This document shows, piece by piece, positions 37,443-44,478 of a DNA stretch of 64,000 nucleotides. The stretch spans positions 4,588,501-4,652,500 of the forward strand of contig NZ_CP071007.1 in NCBI RefSeq assembly GCF_018417635.1, in the 5' to 3' direction. Numbering within the stretch: the first letter of the stretch is position 1; each line of letters starts with the position of its first letter. The notes under the pieces are model-generated. The model saw only the letters and a program-made list of their open reading frames with translations, was not told the DNA's origin and did not search any database. This DNA comes from Pseudomonas sp. SORT22. Lineage in GTDB: Bacteria; Pseudomonadota; Gammaproteobacteria; Pseudomonadales; Pseudomonadaceae. The position numbers and the translations under genes were made by a program.

Positions 37443-37981
37443 AGCACCTCTCGGGCCCGCGCCCAGAGCCGCAGGCGATCTTCCAGGCCGTTGAGCCCGC
37501 CATTGATATGCCGGGTGATGCGGTTGAACTCGCCGCGGTCAGCCAGCTGGTTGAGGCCGCGCGAGTGCCAGAACCAGGCCGCCGACTCGGCTGCCCATTG
37601 TGGTTGTTCGAGCAGTTGCGGTTGCTTGAGCAAACGCTCATCGCCAAACAGGGCCATGCTGCAGGCCCGGTAATTGTTGCGCCCGGTGACCTGGATCAGG
37701 CCGCGGCCGCAGTACAGCTGGCCGTCGCCATCGGCCTCGGGACTATTGCCCAGGCGCAGGGCCAGGGTGCCGGTGTCGTAGCGCGCCAGGTAACGGTCGT
37801 TGCCCAGCTCTTTGACGTAGCGCAACTGGCCGGACTCATGGCCGACCTGGGCGAGAAAGGCCGCCTGGCGCCGTGGGGTGTCGATGTCCCAGCGGGCCAT
37901 GGCCAGGTTCAGTGCAGGTAGAAAAACGCCCGCATTCAGGCGGGCGTTGGGGAACACGGCAGCAAGTTGCTCCAGGGTCAT
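37436..37981 (-). CDS. Tailocin endolysin, GH19 family
   Basis: This 181-residue muralytic enzyme of the chitinase-19 (lysozyme-like) type contains QAAFLAQVGHESGQL with the catalytic Glu. GNSPEADGDGQLYCGRGLIQ and TGRNNYRACS follow, as in the R-pyocin lysozyme. There is no signal peptide, so it needs the holin (51333) to cross the membrane. The start at 37981 is chosen because GAGGA lies nine bases upstream. Codons 11-18 also form a terminator-like hairpin (37922-37948). Confidence 0.92.
   Translation of the reverse strand: MTLEQLAAVFPNARLNAGVFLPALNLAMARWDIDTPRRQAAFLAQVGHESGQLRYVKELGNDRYLARYDTGTLALRLGNSPEADGDGQLYCGRGLIQVTGRNNYRACSMALFGDERLLKQPQLLEQPQWAAESAAWFWHSRGLNQLADRGEFNRITRHINGGLNGLEDRLRLWARAREVLC
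37922..37948 (-). terminator. Terminator-like hairpin inside the endolysin gene
   Basis: A perfect 9-bp stem AACGCCCGC/GCGGGCGTT (loop CTGAAT on the coding strand) is followed by TTTCT, giving a run of five Ts, about 30 bases after the start codon. It encodes NARLNAGVF, so it could be a coding coincidence. Confidence 0.5.
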
Positions 37982-38004
37982 ATGGGGTTCCTCATCCTTG
38001 GGGT

Positions 38005-39057
38005 TCAAAGGGGCTGCAACTGGACCGTGCGCAGCCCTGGCCGGCTTTTGGCCTGCTTGCCCCTGGCCTTGGCTTTGCCTTTGTTGCCGCCGTTGCAGTC
38101 GACCGACGTCGCCCAGCCACTGGAGCTGAAGGTGTGTTCGACCGACTCGATCAGGTACTCACCATCCAGCCCGTCCTTGAAACCCTGGGTGAGGATCAGG
38201 CGCTCGGCAAACAGGTCGGTGCGCCCGGCCATTTCCAGGCGCACACTGGCAGTGCTGCGGTTGAACGCTGCCAGGCGTGCCTTGGCAGCCTGCTCGGCAG
38301 CAGCCTTGTTGGGGTAAACATGACGGTCGCTGTGCACCGGCTGCAGCCCAGCGGGCGAGGCATCGTTAGCCAGCTCGACAGTCTTCAGCTCGCCGCTTTT
38401 GGGATCCTGGTGACGGGTTTGCACAGCCTTGTGCGTGCCCTTGTCCGCCAGGCGAATCTGCCAGCGACTGACATCGCGACGGTTGATGGTCACCACGCCC
38501 AGGGCCTGCCCGCTGGCGCTGTGGCCGGCCTGACGCGACAGCACCAGCAACTTGCCGTCGCCGATCTTGGCCGTGCAGTCGTATTGCCTGGCCAGGCGGG
38601 TGATGAAGTTGAAATCCGACTCGTTGAGCTGGTCAACCCTGGGCAGCCGCGTGCTCACCGGGCAAACCGGCTGCCAGCCATTGCGCGCGGCAATGTCACG
38701 CACGATCTGCTGCAGCGGCACGTCCTCCCAGCTACCGCTGCGGATGCTTTTGCCGGTACCGCGCATGTCGCTGGCCTTGCCGCGGATGACGATGCTGTCA
38801 GGGGGGCCGGACAGCTCGATCTCATCCACGGTGTAGCGCCCCAGGCGCGTCAATACCTGGCCGGCGTAGCCCAGGTGCACTTCGATCATCGCCCCCCGTG
38901 CCGGCAACGTCACCGCACCATCGCGGTCGTCGATGCGCAGCTCGAACTCGTCGGATTCCATTCCGGGCTTGTCCGAGGTGCGCAAGGATAGCAAGCGGTC
39001 GTTGATCAGTTCGGTGATGTCCTTGCCATCGGCAACAAGACGAAACACTGGCTGCAT
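38005..39057 (-). CDS. Tail protein gpD (baseplate hub)
   Basis: This 350-residue homologue of phage P2 gpD, the gp27-like hub that carries the spike at the base of the tube, is historically called a late control protein. It begins MQPVFRLVADGKDITELIND and has IELSGPPDSIVIRGKASDM and LNESDFNFITRLARQYDCTA, all conserved in the family. It ends in a basic Lys/Gly tail (GNKGKAKARGKQAKSRPG). It follows gpX after a hairpin. Confidence 0.92.
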   Translation of the reverse strand: MQPVFRLVADGKDITELINDRLLSLRTSDKPGMESDEFELRIDDRDGAVTLPARGAMIEVHLGYAGQVLTRLGRYTVDEIELSGPPDSIVIRGKASDMRGTGKSIRSGSWEDVPLQQIVRDIAARNGWQPVCPVSTRLPRVDQLNESDFNFITRLARQYDCTAKIGDGKLLVLSRQAGHSASGQALGVVTINRRDVSRWQIRLADKGTHKAVQTRHQDPKSGELKTVELANDASPAGLQPVHSDRHVYPNKAAAEQAAKARLAAFNRSTASVRLEMAGRTDLFAERLILTQGFKDGLDGEYLIESVEHTFSSSGWATSVDCNGGNKGKAKARGKQAKSRPGLRTVQLQPL

Positions 39058-39079
39058 GGTTCAGGCTCCAGAAATGAAT

Positions 39080-39100
39080 GACCCCGCACGCGGCGGGGTC
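39080..39100 (-). terminator. Hairpin between gpX and gpD genes
   Basis: A stem GACCCCGC/GCGGGGTC with a five-base loop lies between the two genes. The following ATTCATTT is only partly T-rich, so it is weaker than the other operon hairpins. Confidence 0.5.
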
Positions 39101-39125
39101 TGGTGAGAACGGTTGTCGACGAGCG

Positions 39126-39332
39126 TCAATCCCACAGCTGCACCGTAGCGTCGCTCGCCGCGGGTAACGCCGGCAGCAGGATCTGTACCCCGGCACGAAA
39201 TGGCTGGGGCTGCTCGGCCAGGCCCTGGTTGGCGCCCAGCACGGCCTCGACTGTGCCGTTCAGGTGGCCGTAGTAGTGCTGACACAAGGTGTCGAGCACA
39301 TCGCCTTCAGCGGTTCTGCAGGTCGTCGCCAT
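39126..39332 (-). CDS. Tail protein gpX
   Basis: This 68-residue P2 gpX-like tail protein has a LysM-like pattern (EGDVLDTLCQHYYGHLNGT, then VLGANQGLAEQ and ILLP). In contractile tails such proteins connect hub and tube end. It overlaps the gpU gene by 26 bp, which indicates translational coupling. Confidence 0.88.
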   Translation of the reverse strand: MATTCRTAEGDVLDTLCQHYYGHLNGTVEAVLGANQGLAEQPQPFRAGVQILLPALPAASDATVQLWD

Positions 39333-40152
39333 AGCTCAAAAACTCCAGTGAGAAACCTTGTTTTCGCGGAATGCCGCCAGCAAGCAGATTGCTCTGGTCT
39401 TCATCGACGCCGGTCAGGCACCAGGTGCCCAGGACCTCGCCGTAACCGCTGGTGAGGGTTAGCGGCTGCAATTGCCGGCCAATACTGCGCAGCGCCTGCA
39501 ACTGGCCAAGCCCGCCCTTGAAGCCTGGGAAGATCGCCCCTTTGATGCTGATTTTCTCGTCACCCAGGCCCACTGCCTGCTGGGCGGTGCTGCGCGTCAG
39601 ACGCTCCTGCCCGGCCCAACGGAAGCTCGTCTGCCTGCGCAGTTCATCGAACGCGGCGGTGTCGAGGTTGAAGTAGTAAGCGGGTGATTCAGGCTTGAGT
39701 GGTTGCACAATCAGCAAATGCGGGAACGGCTTGACCGCCTCTGCCGCCGGCGTCGCTTCGGGGGCGAAGCTGCTGGTCGGCAGGATATTGGCCAGGGACG
39801 GGCTGATCTTGCCCGCCACCCGGTTGATCGCGGCGCTGACCCGGCCAATCTGGGTCTTCACCGTGGCGACGCCGTCACGCACCTGCGCCACCACCGCCAC
39901 GGCCCGGTCGTATTTTGCCAGCGCCTGGTCGACAGTGGCCTGGGCCTTGTTGATCGCGCGCAAGCTGCGCTGCAGCTTGGCACCAATGGCGGGCCCGACA
40001 AAGGGCAGCGCCTCGAGCTCGGCGGCGGCACCGACGAACTCGGCGGCGGCCTCCTTGACCGGCGCCAGCATTCCGTCCGCGCTGCGCCGCCCTGCTTCGC
40101 CCGCTGCCACCAAAGCACCTAGCCCGGATTGCAACTGGTCCATGTAGGTCAT
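39307..40152 (-). CDS. Tail protein gpU with N-terminal extension
   Basis: The C-terminal part (from about residue 143, FPHLLIVQPLKP) is a gpU-like tail-terminator domain: RRQTSFRWAGQERLTR, QAVGLGDEKISIKGAIFPGF, and GTWCLTGVDEDQSNL. The first 140 residues form a helical Ala/Val-rich extension that P2 gpU lacks. The total length is 281 residues. The extension may close or plug the tube end in a particle that never receives a head, which is an inference. Confidence 0.82.
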   Translation of the reverse strand: MTYMDQLQSGLGALVAAGEAGRRSADGMLAPVKEAAAEFVGAAAELEALPFVGPAIGAKLQRSLRAINKAQATVDQALAKYDRAVAVVAQVRDGVATVKTQIGRVSAAINRVAGKISPSLANILPTSSFAPEATPAAEAVKPFPHLLIVQPLKPESPAYYFNLDTAAFDELRRQTSFRWAGQERLTRSTAQQAVGLGDEKISIKGAIFPGFKGGLGQLQALRSIGRQLQPLTLTSGYGEVLGTWCLTGVDEDQSNLLAGGIPRKQGFSLEFLSYGDDLQNR

Positions 40153-40161
40153 GGCACCTCC

Positions 40162-42174
40162 TTAAGCAACATGAGGAACGTCGTACAGCTGACGACTGGT
40201 GGTTTGACGGATCAGTTCATCGAACTCCCGCCGGACAATGGCGCCCACTTGCTGAGCAAGCTGAAGGGGATCGCTGATCCCGCCCTGAACCGAAATGGTG
40301 GGGGCAAAGGTGATTTGCTGAACCAGTTGCGGTGGCTGGGCTGCGCCTGCTTGCCCTGCACCGGGGACACAGGCAATTGCCACCGGTTCGCTGGCTGTCA
40401 GCTCCATTGCCCGCACAGCCCTGCCCAAATTGCGCTCTGGCTGATCACTTGGGCGGTCATCGCTGTCTGCAGACCGAGGTGCTGATCTTCCCTGATCAGT
40501 CTCTGCTTCGGGGGCAAACCAGGACTTGGCTAGCGCGCTACCGAGCTGATCACCATACAAACCGCCCAGCAGGGCGCCGATCACAGGGCCCACCACCGGG
40601 ACCGGAGCACCGAGCGCAGCCCCGGCAAGCGCGCCAGCAAGCCCACCTGCAGCACCTGCGTAGCCCTCGGCTTTCTGTTCGGCCGATTGCGCATACCGCG
40701 CCGTGCTGAGCGCTTTGATTCCAGCACCGAGCACAGCCAGACGCGCGACCGCCTTGACCCCGGACCACATCCTGCTCGCAATCCCTGGAGCAGATGGCCG
40801 AGGCAGTGGATCCTTGGGTGGCTGAGTTAACGTGGCCTTGAACGCCGGCAATGCGCCAACAACAGCCGTGCCCACAAGCGCAATTGACCCGGGACCTTCC
40901 ATCCTTGGCGGCCTCGAACCGTCGGGTGCGGGTGCTGTCGTTGAGTGCCCGCCTTTACCCTGGTCACCCGGGCATGGCTTGCACTGGCCTTCAGCGGGTG
41001 GTGACGGCTTGCAGGCAACAGGTACAAACCAGTTTTTTGTCATCCAGCCCATTAGATTCTGGCTTGCAGGCTCACCATGGGATGGGCTGGGCAAAGGCCC
41101 CGGGCTCGCTGTCGGCGAGGACAACCCTAACAGTCTCGTCAGGACTGGCATCAGTTCGGCCTTGGGAGTGTTCGTCGTCTCAGCACGCAATAACGAGACA
41201 GGCGCCAGAGGGACTTTTGAACTGTTCGCAGGTGCGGACGCGATCGGCTCGTCCATGAAGCTTGCCCCCAGGAGTTTCCCCACTTGTCCTCCAAGCGACT
41301 CCCCCAACCGTCCTCCAAGGCGTTCACCCAGTACAGCACCAATCGGCCCCAATCGCGCTCCAATGGCCTCCCCGGCCCTCGAGCCTATAAGGCTACCGGC
41401 ACTTTCCCCGTAACTCTCAGCCTTTTCCTCCGGGGTTTGATCACTGCGGTACGTTTTAAAAATCTCGTAACCAGTCTCGGCATAATCGAGCTTTCTGCCC
41501 AGCTTTTCAGCGGCATCGCTTGCTTTGTCTTTCAACGACGGTGGGCGCGCCTGGCTGTTACCAGGAGAAGCCGGAAGCGGATTCTGGCTGGAATCCAGTT
41601 GCGCTGTACTTTCGATTTTTTTGCTACCCGCTGACGCGGGAGCAGCGACTGAAGCCGCCTTTCCAGGTTGGACAGCGGTAGTGCCTGACCCACCTTTGCG
41701 TGCCCCCCTCGCAAGCGCCAGCATCATCAGGCCCAGTGACAATCCATCGCCCTCCGGCCCCGCTGCTTGCTCTGGATCACTTGGCGTTAAACCTGGCTCA
41801 AAGCCTGGCCCAGCCTGTTCGGGCATACCCGGGGTGATGCCCAAACGCGCCTTGGCTGGCTTCAACTCAAGGGCCAACTTCATCAACCCCAGCGACAGCA
41901 CATCAATACCTGCAACATTAACCACCAACGGGTTGCTGCTTGCCGGCTTGACTGGTCCCGCCACTGCGTATTCTGCGTTAGCGACATCTTCACTCGATGC
42001 TGCATCTTGATCGTATGACCCGCGCACCGCCTCCTGCGGAACCTGGGTTTTACCCAGGATGTTCTGGTCAGACTGCGTCAGCGTCTTGATACGTTCCAGG
42101 ACCGTGTTGAAAACGGTACCCACCATCAGGGTGACGGTGGTACCAATCTGCGGTTCAAACCCCTGTTTGCGCAC
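40162..42174 (-). CDS. Tape-measure protein candidate
   Basis: This 670-residue protein sits where the tape measure lies in P2-like tails, right after gpE/E'. A GTG start is preceded by AAAGGGGGAT. It is unlike typical coiled-coil tape measures. It is rich in Gly, Pro, Ala and Ser and contains two related glycine-zipper blocks (residues 249-306 and 499-553, each opening with E-x-KAE-x-Y). Two related LSLGLM repeats lie at 93-111 and 145-162. A Cys cluster (C388, C398, C401 with H410) lies between the zippers. The zippers could be membrane-active on ejection. The assignment rests on position. Confidence 0.75.
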   Translation of the reverse strand: MRKQGFEPQIGTTVTLMVGTVFNTVLERIKTLTQSDQNILGKTQVPQEAVRGSYDQDAASSEDVANAEYAVAGPVKPASSNPLVVNVAGIDVLSLGLMKLALELKPAKARLGITPGMPEQAGPGFEPGLTPSDPEQAAGPEGDGLSLGLMMLALARGARKGGSGTTAVQPGKAASVAAPASAGSKKIESTAQLDSSQNPLPASPGNSQARPPSLKDKASDAAEKLGRKLDYAETGYEIFKTYRSDQTPEEKAESYGESAGSLIGSRAGEAIGARLGPIGAVLGERLGGRLGESLGGQVGKLLGASFMDEPIASAPANSSKVPLAPVSLLRAETTNTPKAELMPVLTRLLGLSSPTASPGPLPSPSHGEPASQNLMGWMTKNWFVPVACKPSPPAEGQCKPCPGDQGKGGHSTTAPAPDGSRPPRMEGPGSIALVGTAVVGALPAFKATLTQPPKDPLPRPSAPGIASRMWSGVKAVARLAVLGAGIKALSTARYAQSAEQKAEGYAGAAGGLAGALAGAALGAPVPVVGPVIGALLGGLYGDQLGSALAKSWFAPEAETDQGRSAPRSADSDDRPSDQPERNLGRAVRAMELTASEPVAIACVPGAGQAGAAQPPQLVQQITFAPTISVQGGISDPLQLAQQVGAIVRREFDELIRQTTSRQLYDVPHVA

Positions 42175-42205
42175 GATCTGATCCCCCTTTGCATGGGCTA
42201 TCTGC

Positions 42206-42620
42206 TCAATCCGTGAGCCACCAGACCATGTCGTTGAACGACATGGTCATGATTTCGCCGGCGCTAAAATTCAGCTCTTTGGCGAGCCGTTTTGCCGCCG
42301 CTTTCTGCAGCCCGGGATCAAAGCTCGTCGTCTTGCACCAGACGAAAATAGCCCGCCTGCAGGCGGCCATAGTCCTTGAGCGACAGGCCCTCAAGGTCCT
42401 TGACCCCGACCTCGGCCAGCGAGGCAAAGAGGTTCAGCTCGCGCTGCTCGTCATCGCCACTGGCCGCCGACTGGGCGGTGCGGATGTCGCGCACGGTCGG
42501 TGCACGCAGTGACAGGCTGTCGACCTGCATGCCATTGGCCTCACTGGCTTTGCTCAGTTGAACGACGACGCGTTCGGCACTGACATTCAGCCAGCTCGGC
42601 ATTTTCGCGGTTTGAGTCAT
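42206..42620 (-). CDS. gpE-E' frameshift product (tail assembly chaperone, long form)
   Basis: P2-like tails make a long form of gpE by ribosomal frameshift. Here the second frame continues DPGLQKAAAKRLAKELNFSA and ends NDMVWWLTD, 37 residues beyond the gpE stop. The frames are related by +1 at CTT TGA (42318-42323), the same shift sequence as bacterial prfB. The slip would place TTT in the P site and read GAT next, giving a 137-residue fusion. No AGGGGG-type stimulator is obvious upstream. The frame relation is read directly; the shift itself is inferred. Confidence 0.72.
42318..42620 (-). CDS. Tail assembly protein gpE (short form)
   Basis: This 100-residue tail-assembly chaperone of the P2 gpE type begins MTQTAKMPSWLNVSAERVVV and contains LRAPTVRDIRTAQSAASGDD. 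Its job is to keep the tape measure and tube subunits assembly-competent; it is not in the finished tail. It ends at the TGA of the frameshift site. It lies between the tube and tape-measure genes, as expected. Confidence 0.85.
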   Translation of the reverse strand: MTQTAKMPSWLNVSAERVVVQLSKASEANGMQVDSLSLRAPTVRDIRTAQSAASGDDEQRELNLFASLAEVGVKDLEGLSLKDYGRLQAGYFRLVQDDEL

Positions 42621-42629
42621 GTCGCCTCC

Positions 42630-43139
42630 TTACAGGCCCAGGGCCGAACGTTGGGCGGCGAGCTGGTCGACGCCGTTGATGACGCGCTTCATGCCCAGCG
42701 GATCGATTTCGTAGACCAGGCGGCCATCGACTTCGAGCTTGTAGTAGGTCACGGCCACGTTGTGCTTGATCTCGGCCTTGTCGCCCGGCTTCCAGTCGCC
42801 CATGTCGACTTCCTTCAGGGCGCCGCGCAGGGTGACGATGACCGGAGTGACCTTGCCCTTGAGGCCCTTGAAGGCACCACGAAAAGTGCCGTTGAAGGCC
42901 GAGCCGTCGGCCAGGCCGAAGAACTTCAGCGACTCACGGCGCACGCCGGTGGTGACGAAGCCGGCCTCCTGTTTTTCCATGCCCTGGTCGATTTCGATCG
43001 CCATGTCCATGCCGCCGGCACGGTGCTCCTCCATCTTCAGGGTGAGCTTGGGCAGGGTCAGGCTGGGCACGTCGCCTTGAAAGCTGACGCCATCGACGAA
43101 CAGGTTCAGGTTTGCCAGGGTTTCGGGAATCATTGCCAT
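42630..43139 (-). CDS. Tail tube protein (FII)
   Basis: The 169-residue inner tube subunit is homologous to P2 FII and the R-pyocin tube. It begins MAMIPETLANLNLFVDGVSF and has EHRAGGMDMAIEIDQGMEKQ and VNMGDW-like EVDMGDWKPGDKAEIKHNVA. It ends RVINGVDQLAAQRSALGL. Stacked hexamers of this protein form the channel through which ions leak after sheath contraction. It follows the sheath gene after 12 bp. Confidence 0.95.
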   Translation of the reverse strand: MAMIPETLANLNLFVDGVSFQGDVPSLTLPKLTLKMEEHRAGGMDMAIEIDQGMEKQEAGFVTTGVRRESLKFFGLADGSAFNGTFRGAFKGLKGKVTPVIVTLRGALKEVDMGDWKPGDKAEIKHNVAVTYYKLEVDGRLVYEIDPLGMKRVINGVDQLAAQRSALGL

Positions 43140-43151
43140 GGTTATTGCTCC

Positions 43152-44318
43152 TTAAACGGCTTGGTCGAGGACTTCGGTCAACCACTGGTTGGTGACCTCG
43201 ACACGGAAATTCGGGTTCTCGGCGGGCGGCACATCGGTGAAACGGATGTTCCAGTAGACCTTGCCCTGCTCCAGCTGGCTGGCAGTGTTCAGCTCGGGGT
43301 CGGCGAACACTTCGAAATTGATGATTGCGCCCTGGGCTTTCAGATCACGCATGAACGCCTGCAGGCCTTCGGTCACGTCCTTGACGTAGGTCGCGGTGAT
43401 CGAGCGATCGACCGCCCACTTGTGGCCATAGAGGATCGCGTCCATGACGATGTCCATGGTCCGCACGCGGGTGACGAAGGCCCACTTCGGGTCGCTGCTC
43501 AGGGTACGGTTGCCCCACAGACGGAAGCCGTCATCGCGGATCACGGTGGTGATGTTGGCGTTGTTGAGCAGGTTGGCGCGGCAGGTGGCGTCGCCATCCA
43601 GGTACTCGATCGAGCGGCTGGTACCGGTGATGCCGACGAACTCCTTGTTCGATGGCGAGGCCCAGAAGCCATACTCGCTGTCGGTCCAGGCAAACAGGCC
43701 AGCAACCCAGGCCGACGCCGGCGCATCGAGGGTGGCGCTTTTGCCGGTGTCCCAGTACTGCACGCCCGGGTCGACCAGGTAGGCACGCTTGGCGCCGAAG
43801 TTCTCGGCGTAGGCGATGGCTGCTTCATCGGTGGTGTTCGGGCCATCGATAATGGCCAGGCCGCGCAGCTTGTCGGCCAGGGCCACCAGCGCGGTACCGA
43901 CCGCCAGGGTCGAGCTGTGCTTTGGCGTCACCAGCAGGCGGGGCTGGGCGTTGAACCGGCTCTTGCCGTCCAGCAGTGCTTGCAGGCCGGTGCGTTTGCC
44001 GTCGGCCAGCACGCCGCCGATGATCGCCGAAGTCTGCGCAGCCTCTTCTTCGAGCTTGGCCACACCGCAGGCGACGATCACCGCCTTGGCGCGGCTGTAG
44101 ATCGCCTGGCAGGCGCGGGTGATTGCCGAGTCGGCGCCGAAGGCGGCGACGGCTTCACGCTCGCTGGTGATCAATACCAGGTCGTTGGCCTTGGCGGTTG
44201 CAGTCGGGCCTTCGGTGAAGGTATCGACCAGGCCGATGATCGAGGAAGAAGGCAGCGCGATGGAACGTGCGCCGGTGTCGACGTTGGTTACGGTAACGCC
44301 GTGGAAGAATCCACTCAT
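43152..44318 (-). CDS. Contractile tail sheath (FI)
   Basis: The 388-residue sheath subunit is very close in sequence to the R-pyocin sheath. It begins MSGFFHGVTVTNVDTGARSI and has RTGLQALLDGKSRFNAQPRL and TDSEYGFWASPSNKE. The C-terminal domain has GKVYWNIRFTDVPPAENPNF, the interlocking strand region. The start at 44318 is preceded by CTGGAGA. This protein stores the energy that drives the tube through the target envelope. It is separated from the fibre gene by two hairpins. Confidence 0.97.
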   Translation of the reverse strand: MSGFFHGVTVTNVDTGARSIALPSSSIIGLVDTFTEGPTATAKANDLVLITSEREAVAAFGADSAITRACQAIYSRAKAVIVACGVAKLEEEAAQTSAIIGGVLADGKRTGLQALLDGKSRFNAQPRLLVTPKHSSTLAVGTALVALADKLRGLAIIDGPNTTDEAAIAYAENFGAKRAYLVDPGVQYWDTGKSATLDAPASAWVAGLFAWTDSEYGFWASPSNKEFVGITGTSRSIEYLDGDATCRANLLNNANITTVIRDDGFRLWGNRTLSSDPKWAFVTRVRTMDIVMDAILYGHKWAVDRSITATYVKDVTEGLQAFMRDLKAQGAIINFEVFADPELNTASQLEQGKVYWNIRFTDVPPAENPNFRVEVTNQWLTEVLDQAV

Positions 44319-44338
44319 GGGTAAGTCTCCAGAAATGC

Positions 44339-44363
44339 GAAGGCCCCGCGGTGCGGGGCCTTC
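44339..44363 (-). repeat. Long GC hairpin before the sheath gene
   Basis: A perfect 11-bp stem GAAGGCCCCGC/GCGGGGCCTTC with a three-base loop lies 20 bp before the sheath start. It has no T run. It may protect the sheath mRNA 5' end after processing. Confidence 0.6.
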
Positions 44364-44384
44364 AGAGGGTTTGTTGCGGGTAGG

Positions 44385-44411
44385 AAAAAACCCCGGCGGT
44401 GCGGGGCTTTT
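44385..44411 (-). terminator. Intrinsic terminator between fibre and sheath genes
   Basis: On the minus strand a CCCCG/CGGGG stem with a six-base loop is followed by six Ts, inside what should be one tail transcript. Confidence 0.7.
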
Positions 44412-44478
44412 GGGGTGAGTTAAGCTGACCAGCCAGGTGAGCACGATCCTTCATACGGAAGGTGATGGCTGGATTGCC

